Of a DNA stretch of 64,000 bases, positions 46,061 through 55,200 are shown in pieces; the first letter of the stretch is position 1, and each line of letters begins with the position of its first letter. This DNA is from Micromonospora ferruginea (GTDB taxonomy: Bacteria > Actinomycetota > Actinomycetes > Mycobacteriales > Micromonosporaceae), in the NCBI RefSeq assembly GCF_013694245.2, contig NZ_CP059322.2, positions 4,843,001-4,907,000 on the forward strand, in the 5' to 3' direction. The notes under the pieces were generated by a model. The model had not been told where the DNA came from. It saw only the letters and a program-made list of their open reading frames with translations, and searched no databases. Made by a program: the position numbers and the translations under genes.

Positions 46061-46195
46061 TGACCTCCCGGGCGGCCCGACCGGTCCTGGCTACCATGGC
46101 CCGGCGACGACCGGGCGTGGTCCGCACGCGTCCGCGCCGGCCGGTGACCGACCGGCCCGGTGACCGGGTCGCGCCGCGAACAGTTGGGAGACGCC

Positions 46196-47464
46196 GTGGG
46201 CGCCGACCACAGCCGCCCCGCCCCCGCGCCGCCGCGTGTCCGCCGGCTGCTCGTCGCGACCGTGGTGCCGCTCTTCGCGCTCACCGTCATCGCGGCGCTG
46301 GCGCTCTGGCCCCGCTCGGGGCCGGAACCGGCGGGCGGCGAGAACGTGCCGCGCCACCAGGGGACGGTGACCCGGGTGGTGACCGAGCCCTGCCCGCCGA
46401 CCCCGGAGGCGCCGACCGGCGCCGGCGGCCCGTGCGGCACCGTGACCGTCGCCGCCGAGCAGGGCCCGGACGCGGGCCGGCAGGTCGAGACGCCGATCCC
46501 CGCCGGGCCCGGCGCGCCCCGGGTCGAGGTCGGCGACGAGGTGATCCTGGTCGAGCTGACCGACCCGGCCGACCCGACGGTGAAGGCCTACAACATCGCC
46601 GAGCACCAGCGCGGCACGCCGCTGGTCTGGCTGGTGGCGCTCTTCGCCGCCGCGATCGTGGCGTTCGGCCGCTGGCGTGGGCTGGCCGCGCTCGGCGGGC
46701 TGGTGGCCAGCTTCGCCATCCTGCTCGGCTTCGTGCTGCCCGGGATCGGCGCCGGCCGCTCCCCGCTGCCGGTCGCGATCGTCGGCGCCGCGCTCATCAT
46801 GTTCGTGGTGCTCTACCTGACCCACGGGATCAGCGCGCAGACCTCGGTGGCGGTGCTCGGCACGCTCGGCAGCCTGGTGGTCACCGGCGTGCTCGGCACG
46901 CTCGCCACCGGCGCCACCCACCTGACCGGCTTCGGCAGCGAGGACGCCACCACGCTCTCCATGTTCCAGGGCGACGTGGACCTGCACGGGCTGCTGCTGG
47001 CCGGCATCATCATCGGCTCGCTGGGCGTGCTGGACGACGTCACGGTCACCCAGTCGGCGACCGTCACCGAGCTGGCCCGCGCCAACCCGGGGCTGTCCCG
47101 GCGGCAGCTCTACCGGGCGGCCACCCGGGTCGGCCGGGCGCACATCGCGTCCACCGTGAACACCATCGTGCTGGCGTACGCGGGCGCCTCGCTGCCGCTG
47201 CTGCTCCTGCTGGTCGCCGACTCCCGCCCGGTGAGCCAGATCCTCACCAGCGAGTTCCTCGCCCAGGAGATCGTCCGTAGCGCGGTCGCCACGCTCGGCC
47301 TGATCGCCGCCGTACCGCTGACCACGGCGCTGGCCGCGGTCGTCACCACCGCCGGGCGCCGCGAGGCGGACCCCGGCCGGCCGCCGCCGGATCGGGACGC
47401 GGCGATGGAGGCGCTCGGCGGAGGACGACCCGGCGGCCCGAGGAGTACGGAGGCCGCATGGTGA
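46196..47464 (+). CDS. YibE/F-family membrane protein
   Basis: 422 aa from GTG 46196 with GGGAG upstream. One N-terminal anchor helix (LLVATVVPLFALTVIAALALW) is followed by an extracytoplasmic beta domain of about 90 residues, then seven or so helices (VWLVALFAAAIVAFGRWRG, LGGLVASFAILLGFVLPGI, AIVGAALIMFVVLYLTHGIS). Conserved-looking loops include LGVLDDVTVTQSATVTEL and VGRAHIASTVNTIVLAYAGASLP, the YibE/F signature. Proteins of this family are presumed transporters or channels; substrate unknown. Its end is 7 nt from a codon stop cluster and about 115 nt before the riboswitch. Confidence 0.88.
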   Translation: MGADHSRPAPAPPRVRRLLVATVVPLFALTVIAALALWPRSGPEPAGGENVPRHQGTVTRVVTEPCPPTPEAPTGAGGPCGTVTVAAEQGPDAGRQVETPIPAGPGAPRVEVGDEVILVELTDPADPTVKAYNIAEHQRGTPLVWLVALFAAAIVAFGRWRGLAALGGLVASFAILLGFVLPGIGAGRSPLPVAIVGAALIMFVVLYLTHGISAQTSVAVLGTLGSLVVTGVLGTLATGATHLTGFGSEDATTLSMFQGDVDLHGLLLAGIIIGSLGVLDDVTVTQSATVTELARANPGLSRRQLYRAATRVGRAHIASTVNTIVLAYAGASLPLLLLLVADSRPVSQILTSEFLAQEIVRSAVATLGLIAAVPLTTALAAVVTTAGRREADPGRPPPDRDAAMEALGGGRPGGPRSTEAAW

Positions 47465-47579
47465 CACTCCGCAGCGTGACGGCCGACGTCAAACGCGATG
47501 CGGCTCACGCTGGGCAATGTCGAATTCTCGCGATTGGTCGGCTTCCGGACGTAGATCCCCGGTCGGGATCTCGGGTAAC

Positions 47580-47744
47580 CTCGCCCCCGGTCACCGCCGA
47601 AGGCGCGCACCGGCGCCTGCGGTGCCGCCGCCCAATCGCCTCCGGGCGAACCGGGGAACCAGGTACATGGGGTGAATCCGCGCGAGCGGTAGGGGCCACT
47701 TCCGTCCCGAACCCGTCAGCTAACCCGGTCGGCGGTCGACGGAA
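47580..47744 (+). promoter_or_regulatory. Cyclic di-AMP (ydaO/yuaA) riboswitch
   Basis: The leader carries the conserved core of the ydaO class: CCGGGGAACCAGGTACATGG near 47651, then GGGTGAATCCG, then AGGGGCCACTTCCGTCCCGA, CCCGTCAGCTAACCC and GGCGGTCGACGGAAGGGAACA running into the start codon. In actinobacteria this class switches off wall-hydrolase and resuscitation-factor genes when c-di-AMP is high. Boundaries are approximate; the 5' edge is set at the first conserved helix. Confidence 0.88.
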
Positions 47745-47753
47745 GGGAACACT

Positions 47754-48779
47754 GTGACGGCACCCCTGCGCCGCTGGTCGACACCCGTGGTGGCCGTGCT
47801 CGCCGCGCTCGCCGTGCTGGTCGGGCCGACCTCGGCGACGGCCGCCCCGCACGCCGCCGCCCCCAAGCCCTCCGGGCACGCGGAGGACGACGAGCCGCCG
47901 CTCATCACCGAGGCGATCGACTCCGCCAACCGGAACTACCTGCAGGCCAAGTCGAAGCTCACCACGTCGCAGCAGCGCCAGAAGCGGCTGGCCGCCGAGA
48001 AGGCCGCGGCCGAGGCCGAGCTGGCGGCGCTCAGCCCGCAGGTCAACCAGATCGCCGCGCAGTCCTACCGGACCGGCCGGATGGGCGCGATGGCGATGCT
48101 GCTGGAGAGCCGGTCGCCCGACTCGTTCGTGGAACGCGCCAGCGCCCTGGACGAGCTCAACCTCTTCAACGCGCAGCGGCTCGCCGCCGTCAACGACGCC
48201 AGGAACCGCGCCGAGCAGGCCAAGATCGCCGCCGACGCCGAGGTGCGCGAGCAGGAGAAGCAGACCAACGCGATGGCCCGCGAGCGGACCGAGGCGCAGA
48301 AGGCGCTGAAGCTGGTCGGCGGCCTGGGCTTCACCGGCGGCCTGGTCTCGGCCACCTCGCCGGTCGCCAAGATCGGCCCCGGCCGGACCGCCGACGGCGG
48401 CTGGAAGTCCGAGTCGTGCAGCGAGAACGACCCGACCACCTCCGGCTGCGTCACGCCGCGCACGCTGCACGCGTACAAGGAGGTCAAGCGCGCCGGCTTC
48501 AACCGCTTCGTGGGTTGTTACCGGCCGGGCGGCCCGTGGGAGCACCCCAAGGGCAAGGCCTGCGACTGGTCCCTGCAGAACAGCGGCTTCTCGCCGTGGC
48601 ACAACAACGACACCCGCAGGTACGGCAACGAGGTCGCCGCCTTCCTCATCCGCAACGCGGACCGGCTGGGCATCTACTACGTGATCTGGAACCGGCAGAT
48701 CTGGTTCCCGGCCACCGGCTGGAGTTCCTACAGCGGACCCTCCAACCACACCGACCACGTGCACATGTCGCTGCTCTGA
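47754..48779 (+). CDS. Secreted coiled-coil protein with wall-peptidase-like C-terminal domain, under c-di-AMP riboswitch
   Basis: 341 aa from GTG 47754. Signal peptide 1-31; a long coiled coil about 50-190 (TTSQQRQKRLAAEKAAAEAE, REQEKQTNAMARERTEAQKA); and a C-terminal domain about 220-341 with three Cys and the ending SNHTDHVHMSLL. The DHVH pattern resembles the zinc ligands of M15/VanY-like D,D-peptidases, but I do not see the full set. The coiled coil plus terminal domain resembles regulators or enzymes of peptidoglycan hydrolysis such as RipA-type proteins. The c-di-AMP riboswitch supports a cell-wall remodelling role. Confidence 0.85.
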   Translation: MTAPLRRWSTPVVAVLAALAVLVGPTSATAAPHAAAPKPSGHAEDDEPPLITEAIDSANRNYLQAKSKLTTSQQRQKRLAAEKAAAEAELAALSPQVNQIAAQSYRTGRMGAMAMLLESRSPDSFVERASALDELNLFNAQRLAAVNDARNRAEQAKIAADAEVREQEKQTNAMARERTEAQKALKLVGGLGFTGGLVSATSPVAKIGPGRTADGGWKSESCSENDPTTSGCVTPRTLHAYKEVKRAGFNRFVGCYRPGGPWEHPKGKACDWSLQNSGFSPWHNNDTRRYGNEVAAFLIRNADRLGIYYVIWNRQIWFPATGWSSYSGPSNHTDHVHMSLL

Positions 48780-48790
48780 CGCGACAGGCA

Positions 48791-48830
48791 CACACGGAAG
48801 GGGCCGCCCTCGGGCGGCCCCTTCCGTGTG
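48791..48830. terminator. Bidirectional terminator
   Basis: A perfect 19-bp stem, 48791-48809 with 48812-48830, has only two central bases, so a four-base loop with a shortened stem is likely. It lies between convergent genes (stops 48779 and 48843). Confidence 0.88.
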
Positions 48831-48842
48831 TCCGGGTGCGAC

Positions 48843-49496
48843 TCAGCCGGCGAGCGCCGGGTCCACCGGCGCGGCCGGGGCGGGCAGCGGGTCCGGGGAC
48901 TGCGCCACCGTCCGCACCTCGCCGCCGCTGAGCCGGTACGACATGCCGACCACCGTGCACGCGCCACCGGCCACCCGCTCGGCGAGCACGGTCGAGCGGG
49001 CCAGCAGCGTCTCCACGATCTGCGCGATGTGGACGTCGACGATGCCGTCGAGGTCCTCGACCCCCTCCCGGGCGGCACGCAGCAGGCTGGGCGACACGGC
49101 GTCCACCACCGCGCCCAGGTGCCCGGCCGGGGCGGAGCCGGTGCGGACCGCCTCGCGGGCCGCCTGGACCGCGCCGCACGAGTCGTGGCCGAGCACCACC
49201 ACGAGCGGCGTGCCGAGGACGGTAACCGCGTACTCGACGCTGCCGAGCACCTCGGGGCCGGCGGTGTGGCCGGCGGTGCGCACCACGAAGAGGTCACCGA
49301 GACCCTGGTCGAAGATGATCTCGGCGGCGAGGCGGGAGTCGGAGCAGCCGACGATCACCGCGAACGGGTGCTGGCCGTCGGCGACCGCCGCCCGACGACC
49401 GGCGTCCTGATTCGGGTGCTGCGGCACACCGGTGACGAACCGCTGGTTACCGGCCCGCAGCTCGGCGAGTGCCTCGTCGGGGGTGGTCGGGATCAT
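48843..49496 (-). CDS. Beta-class carbonic anhydrase
   Basis: 217 aa. The zinc site is complete: Cys and Asp-Arg in IVGCSDSRLAAEI, and His and Cys in VVLGHDSCGAV. The fold is the prokaryotic beta type, interconverting carbon dioxide and bicarbonate in the cytoplasm. The N-terminal helix (TPDEALAELRAGNQRFV) is typical. Single gene, with a 171-bp divergent gap to the helix-turn-helix gene that includes the ribosome site GAGGACGAGGTG-like sequence before ATG. Confidence 0.94.
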   Translation of the reverse strand: MIPTTPDEALAELRAGNQRFVTGVPQHPNQDAGRRAAVADGQHPFAVIVGCSDSRLAAEIIFDQGLGDLFVVRTAGHTAGPEVLGSVEYAVTVLGTPLVVVLGHDSCGAVQAAREAVRTGSAPAGHLGAVVDAVSPSLLRAAREGVEDLDGIVDVHIAQIVETLLARSTVLAERVAGGACTVVGMSYRLSGGEVRTVAQSPDPLPAPAAPVDPALAG

Positions 49497-49667
49497 CGCT
49501 GTTCACCTCGTCCTCACAGGGCACGACCAGGCCGGCCGGCGGCGGTGTCGGCCTCGCGACCCACCGTCACACGCGACCGACAGCACGTCAAGATTTCGTG
49601 ATCCGCATTTCATACGTCAGCGTTCGACGTCGCGCCGGGTCGGGGTCCGGACCGCCGAAGCCATACG

Positions 49668-50009
49668 ATGACCACCATGGCGACCACACCATCCGAGGAC
49701 GGTAGCCGCCGCAACTGGACCTTCCTCACCAACCACGGGCACGTCCTGCTGGCCATCGCGCGCAACCCCACCGCGCGCCTGCGGGACGTGGCCGACGAGG
49801 TGGGCGTCACCGAGCGGGCGGCCCAGGCCATCGTGGCCGACCTGGAGAGCGGCGGCTACCTGCACCGCACCCGGGTGGGCCGCCGCAACGAATACACGAT
49901 CAACCCCAGCGGCCGCTTCCGGCACCCGGCCGAGGCCGACCAGCAGGTGGGCGCGCTGCTCGACCTCTTCGCCGTCGAGTCGGTCGCGGATCCCGGCACC
50001 GAGCCGTGA
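49668..50009 (+). CDS. Winged-helix (MarR-like) DNA-binding protein
   Basis: 113 aa from ATG 49668, or 110 aa from ATG 49677. The winged helix-turn-helix covers about 18-75 (TFLTNHGHVLLAIARNPTARLRDVADEVGVTERAAQAIVADLESGGYLHRTRVGRRNEYTINP region), followed by a short tail. A TACGAT hexamer (49664-49669) would place transcription start near 49677, so a leaderless mRNA starting at the second ATG is possible. Often found alone as a small transcriptional regulator; target unknown. No effector domain is visible. Confidence 0.82.
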   Translation: MTTMATTPSEDGSRRNWTFLTNHGHVLLAIARNPTARLRDVADEVGVTERAAQAIVADLESGGYLHRTRVGRRNEYTINPSGRFRHPAEADQQVGALLDLFAVESVADPGTEP

Positions 50010-50068
50010 CCGCCGCCCCGGGCCCGCCCGTGCCCGCACGCCGCCGGCCGCGACGGTAATCTCAGCAC

Positions 50069-51307
50069 GTGCGCGACAGCTTGCGGCCGAACGGGACGAC
50101 GGGGCGCCTCCCCACCGCACACCGGATCCGGTCCGTCCTCTCCGGAGCGGCGGTGACCGCGCTGCTCGGCGGCGTGCTGACGGCCCCCGCGCCCGCCCAG
50201 GCCGCGCCGGCCTGCGGGCCCACCGGCGGCCCGGCCCCCACCGAGATGCCCTGGGCGCTGAGCCGGCTCGACCCGGCCGCCGCCTGGCGGGTCGGCAAGG
50301 GCGCGGGCGTCACGGTCGCGGTCATCGACTCCGGCGTCTCGCCGAGCCACCCGCTGCTGCGCGGCCGGGTGCTGCCCGGCGAGGACTTCAACCAGCTCGT
50401 CCACCTCAAGGGGCAGTGCGACCTGGTCGGCCACGGCACCATGGTGGCGGGCATCATCGCCGGCCGGGAGGGCAGCGGCACGCCATACACGGGCATCGCC
50501 CCGGAAGCCCGGATCCTGCCGCTGCGGGTGCTCGCCGAGAACAAGGAGAACTTCGACCCGGACGTGCCGGGCGAGATCGGGCGGGCCATCCGCTGGGCGG
50601 TCGACCACGACGCCGACGTGATCAACCTGTCCCTGGTCACGCTGGACGACCCGGCGCTGAAGTCGGCGGTCGACTACGCGCTCGGCAAGGACGTGGTGCT
50701 GGTCGCCTCCGCCGGCAACCGGCAGGAGAACCGGGAGGACCGGCCGGGCTACCCGGCGGCCTATCCGGGGGTCGTCGCGGTCGCCGGGATCGACGAGCAG
50801 GGCGGTCACGTCGGCAGCTCGGTCAGCGCGGACTACGTGGACATCGCCGGGCCGGGCCTGAACATCGTCGGTCCCGCGCCGCAGGGCTCCGGCTACCGCG
50901 CCGAGCCGCAGGGCGGGACCAGCTTCGCCACCGCGTACGTCTCCGGCGCCGCCGCGCTGGTGCGGGCCGCCCACCCGGACATCAGCCCGCAGGAGGTGGC
51001 CTACCGGCTGACCCGCACCGCCGACAACCCGCCCGACGGGCACAACGCCCAGGTCGGCTACGGGATGGTCAACCCCTACCGGGCGGTGACCGGCCTGCTG
51101 GGCACGCGCACCGACCCGCCGCTGGGCGCGATGCCGGCCCCCGCGCCGCACGCCGACCCGCTGGCCTGGCAGCGCACGGTCGCGATCTGGGTCGCCGTCG
51201 TCGGCGCGGTGCTGGCCGGCGTCCTGCTGACGCTGCGGCCGATCCTGGTGCGCGGGCGGCGGCGTGGCTGGCGGCCCGGCCGGCGCGACGTGCCGCAGGA
51301 CGCCTGA
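50069..51307 (+). CDS. mycP: MycP-type mycosin, type VII secretion subtilisin-like protease
   Basis: 412 aa from GTG 50069. Signal peptide ending near AQAA (46), S8 protease domain with Asp87 (VAVIDSG), His122 (GHGTMVAG) and Ser285 (GGTSFATAY), a proline-rich linker and a C-terminal anchor helix (TVAIWVAVVGAVLAGVLLTL) with a basic tail. This is the standard mycosin plan: a membrane-tethered protease sitting on top of the ESX pore. It begins the locus on the plus strand, 90 bp from convergent esx genes across a strong terminator. Confidence 0.95.
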   Translation: MRDSLRPNGTTGRLPTAHRIRSVLSGAAVTALLGGVLTAPAPAQAAPACGPTGGPAPTEMPWALSRLDPAAAWRVGKGAGVTVAVIDSGVSPSHPLLRGRVLPGEDFNQLVHLKGQCDLVGHGTMVAGIIAGREGSGTPYTGIAPEARILPLRVLAENKENFDPDVPGEIGRAIRWAVDHDADVINLSLVTLDDPALKSAVDYALGKDVVLVASAGNRQENREDRPGYPAAYPGVVAVAGIDEQGGHVGSSVSADYVDIAGPGLNIVGPAPQGSGYRAEPQGGTSFATAYVSGAAALVRAAHPDISPQEVAYRLTRTADNPPDGHNAQVGYGMVNPYRAVTGLLGTRTDPPLGAMPAPAPHADPLAWQRTVAIWVAVVGAVLAGVLLTLRPILVRGRRRGWRPGRRDVPQDA

Positions 51308-51345
51308 CCGGCCCGCCCGGGCGGGCCCGAGACCCCGCCGAGACA

Positions 51346-51388
51346 CACCGCGGCCCCGCCCGGGGTGAACCGGAGCGGGGCCGCGGTG
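51346..51388. terminator. Terminator between mycP and the WXG100 genes
   Basis: CACCGCGGCCCCGC (51346-51359) pairs with GCGGGGCCGCGGTG (51375-51388) over 14 bp with a 15-nt loop, between convergent stops at 51307 and 51402. Confidence 0.82.
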
Positions 51389-51401
51389 GACCGGTCGAGG
51401 G

Positions 51402-51683
51402 TCAGTTGCCCCAGACCTTGGAGTTGCTCATCTCCGTGGTCATGTAGTTCTCGCGGGCGATGCCCACCGCGCCGCCGATCTCGTTCAGGACCTTGTTGAT
51501 GTCCCGGACGGCGGCGTCCCACTGGGCCTGGTGCTGCTGGTAGGCGGCCCGGTCCTGGCCCTCCCACTCCAGCTTCGTCAGCATGGCCCGCAGCGTGTCC
51601 AGCTTCTCGTCGATGGTCCGCGAGATGGCCTGCATCTGCTGGTTGCTGCTCTCGAGGACAGCGTAGTCAACCTTGATGCTCAT
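51402..51683 (-). CDS. WXG100 protein with YxxxE secretion signal (EsxB-like)
   Basis: 93 aa. A helix-turn-helix hairpin of the WXG100 family with W40-E-G42 (LEWEGQDR) at the turn. The C-terminal tail has Tyr80-MTT-Glu84, matching the YxxxD/E export signal of type VII substrates. It lies 28 bp after the other WXG100 gene and probably forms a heterodimer with its product. ATG at 51681-51683 is preceded by AGGAGG. Confidence 0.92.
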   Translation of the reverse strand: MSIKVDYAVLESSNQQMQAISRTIDEKLDTLRAMLTKLEWEGQDRAAYQQHQAQWDAAVRDINKVLNEIGGAVGIARENYMTTEMSNSKVWGN

Positions 51684-51711
51684 CGATTCCTCCTCTGCCT
51701 GTCTACGCGGA

Positions 51712-52020
51712 TCACGGGTTGAGCGCAGCGTGGAACTTGTCCAGCATCTGCTGCTGCTCTTCGTCGTTGACCTGGTGAGTCGTGCCGGACTTGTCGAGCA
51801 GGTCCGCGATGTTGTCCATCGCGGTCAGCAGCTTGGTCGTGTCCTCGTTCCAGCGCGTCATCAGGCTCTGGAAGCCCGTGGAGGCCTGACCCTTCCAGGC
51901 CATGGCCAGGTCGTCGACCACGTTCCACAGCTTCTTGAGCTCGCCGTCGACATCGCTGCGCGTGGACCGCACGTCACTCGCGGCGGTGTGCAGACTTGCT
52001 GCAGTGACCTCGAACGCCAT
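51712..52020 (-). CDS. WXG100 protein (EsxA-like partner)
   Basis: 102 aa. WXG100 helical hairpin with W42-K-G44 (AMAWKGQAS) at the turn and an amphipathic C-terminal helix. The tail has no YxxxD/E signal, as expected of the partner that travels with a signal-bearing mate. First gene of the two-gene esx unit; the 203 bp before it (to the eccC stop) hold no gene and should contain its promoter. Confidence 0.92.
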   Translation of the reverse strand: MAFEVTAASLHTAASDVRSTRSDVDGELKKLWNVVDDLAMAWKGQASTGFQSLMTRWNEDTTKLLTAMDNIADLLDKSGTTHQVNDEEQQQMLDKFHAALNP

Positions 52021-52223
52021 GCTTCACACCCTTCCGTCATCTTGTGGCGGCGGATCCGCCGCGCCCCTCCCCCGCGGCAGGCGAAACACACCCCACCGAC
52101 GGACACTTCATCCGAACCGTAGCGGACGACGTCCAACCCGCGCAGCCCTGCCGTCCCATCGTCGAATTCCGACAGGCCAACGCGATCCGGCCCGGACCGT
52201 ACGAGGTGGACGGTCGGGTCGGA

Positions 52224-55200
52224 TCAGGCCGGCTCGGTCCACGCGGTCTGGATCAACTGCTGGCCGTCGCGGCGCCGGACCAGCGTGCCCCGACCCGGTG
52301 GCTGCGGGCTGGGCCGCAGGTTGCCGAAGACCGCGCCCTCCTCGCGGCTGCCGGACATCAGCAGGCCCGGCGAGTCCAGCTCGCGCAGGCGTTGCAGCAC
52401 CGGCTCGTAGAGCGCCCGGGCCACGCCACCCACCCGCCGCGTGACGATCAGGTGCAGGCCGATGTCCCGCGCCTGCGGCAGCAGCTCGTGCAACGCGCTG
52501 AGCGGGTTGTTGCCGCCGGAGGCCACCAGGTCGTAGTCGTCCACCAGGATGTAGAGCTCCGGCCCCTTCCACCAGCTCCGGTCCCGCAGTTGCGCGGTGG
52601 TCACGTCCGGGCCCGGCAGGCGGTTCTGCAGGGCGCTGCGGATCGACCCGAGGCCCTGGCTAAACACCTGGTTGGACGGCGCGTAGTCGAGCAGGTGGTC
52701 GCCCTCGACCGCGCCCAGCAGGCCGCGACGGTAGTCGGCGATGACCAGCCGCGCCTGGGCCGGCGTGTAGCGCTCGGCGATCCCCCGGGCGATCAGCCGC
52801 AACAGGTTGGTCTTGCCGCACTCGGCGTCGCCGAAGACGGTCAGGTGCGGCTCGCTCGCCAGGTCCAGGTAGACCGGGGCGAGCGCCGACTCGTTCACCC
52901 CGACCGGGATGCCCGGCGCGGCCCGGTCGACCACCCGGGCCAACTCGCCGGCGGTGAGCCTGCGCGGCAGCAGCCGGACCTTCGGCGCCGGCCGGCCCGG
53001 CCAGTTCGTCGCCAGGTGCCCGGCCAGCGCGATCGACGCCTCGGTCAGGTCCTCGACGTCGCGCTTGCCGTCGATCCGCGAGATCGCGGTCAGGAAGTGC
53101 AGCTTGTCGCGGGTCAGGCCGCGGCCGGGCGCGCCGACCGGCACGTTCTGCGCGGCCCGCCGGTCGATCTCCGACTCGGACGGGTCGCCGAGCCGCAGCT
53201 CCAGCTTGGTGCCGAGCAGGTCCCGCATGTTGATCCGGATCTCCGCCCAGCGGACCGCCGTGATCACCACGTGCACACCGAAACCCAGGCCCCGGTTGGC
53301 CAGGTTGGTGATGGTCTGCTCCAGCTCCTCGTACTCCTGGCGCAGCGTGTTCCAGCCGTCCACCACCAGGAAGACGTCACCGAACGGGTCGTCGGCGAAC
53401 TCCCCGGCCGCCCGCCGCCGCCGGTAGCTGGCCACCGAGTCGATGCCGTGCTGGGTGAACCGGGTCTCCCGCTCGTCGATCACGGCGACCACCTCGGCCA
53501 CGGTCCGCCGGACCGCCTCGACGTCCCGCCGGCCGGCCACCCCGGAGGTGTGCGGCAGCCCGTCCAGGCTGCGCAGCGCGCCACCACCGAAGTCGAGGCA
53601 GAAGAACTGCACCTCGCGTGGGGTGTGGGTGAGCGCCAGCGAGGCCAGCATCGAGCGCAGCATGGTGCTCTTGCCGCTCAGCGAGGCGCCCACGATCACC
53701 ACGTTGCCGCCGGCCCCGGCGAGGTCGACCATCATCGGGTCACGCCGCTGCTCGTACGGCCGGTCCACGATGCCCACCGGGACCGCCAGCCGGCCCCGGC
53801 CCGGCCAGTCGGCCGTGGTCAGGCCGAACGTCGGGTGCACGCTCAACGGCGGCAGCAGCTCGGCCAGCCCGGACGGCTCGGCCAGCGGCGGCAGCCAGAC
53901 CTGGTGCGCCGGCCGGCCCCGGCCCTTGAGCTGCCCGATCAGCACGTCCAGCATGGACACCGCCTTGCCGTCGCCGGCCTGCTCCGGCTCCGGCGTGGCC
54001 TCCGCCGAGGTGGGCAGTGCCGGCACCGGCACGTAGTCGATGCCGTACGGCACGATCCGGCGCTGCACCTGCGCCCGGGTGGAGCGCTGCACCTGCCCCG
54101 GCGCCCGGTACGGGCCGGACACGTAGGCGGCGCGGAACCGCAGCATGGTGGCCGTGTCGGTCTTCAGGTAGCCGTGACCCGGCGCGCTGGGCAACTCGTA
54201 CGCGTCCGGCACGCCGAGCACGATCCGGCTCTCCACCGCCGAGAAGGTGCGCAGGCCGATCCGGTACGACAGGTGGGTGTCCAGCCCGCGCAGCTTGCCC
54301 TCCTCCAGGCGCTGCGAGGCGAGCAGCAGGTGCACGCCGAGCGACCGGCCGAGCCGGCCGATCATCACGAACAGGTCGATGAAGTCCGGCTTGGCGGCCA
54401 GCAGCTCGGAGAACTCGTCACAGATGATGAGCAGGCTCGGCATCGGCTCCAGCGGCTCGCCGGCCGCCCGCGCCTTCTCGTAGTCGTAACGGGAGACGTA
54501 GTTGCCGGCCGCCCGCAGCACCTCCTGCCGGCGGTTCATCTCGCCGGCCAGCGCGTCACGCATCCGGTCGACCAGCGGCAGCTCGTCCGACAGGTTGGTG
54601 ATCACCGCGCTGGTGTGCGGCAACGCGTCCAGCGAGGCGAACGTCGCGCCGCCCTTGAAGTCGACCAGGACGAAGTTCAGCTCCTCCGAGGAGTGCGTCA
54701 CGGCCAGCGCGCCGACCACGGTCCGCAGCAGCTCGCTCTTGCCGGAGCCGGTCGCGCCGATGACCAGGCCGTGCGGGCCCATGCCCTCGTGCGCGGACTC
54801 CTTGAAGTCCAGCTCGACCACGTTGCCGTCCGGCCCCAGGCCGAGCGGGATGCGCAGCCGGTCCCGCTGGCTGCGCGGGCGCCACGTCTGCCGGGTGTCC
54901 ACGGTGGCCGCGTCGCCGACGCCGAGCAGGTCGGGCAGCTCCATGCTGCGGGCCAGCGGCTCGTCGGTGCTGGCGCCCTGCTGCTGGGAGAGCCGGAACG
55001 GGGCGATCTGCCGGGCCAGCCCCTCGGCCGCGGTCAGGGTCAACCGGTCCGGCCGGCCCAGCCGCGACGACGTGGCGCCCCGCACCAGGTCGAGCCCGCT
55101 GCCGTCACCGGTGTCCAGGCAGAGCAGCCAGCGGCCGGCGTCGCGCGGCACCGCGCCGGACAGGTCCACCACGGTCGCGCCGAGCAGCCCCGGCCCGGTC

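Noticed and set aside
51309..51327. Perfect GC palindrome GGCCCGCCCGGGCGGGCC just after mycP
   Set aside because: It may contribute to termination, but the stronger stem at 51346-51388 is the better terminator; chance palindromes are common at this GC content.
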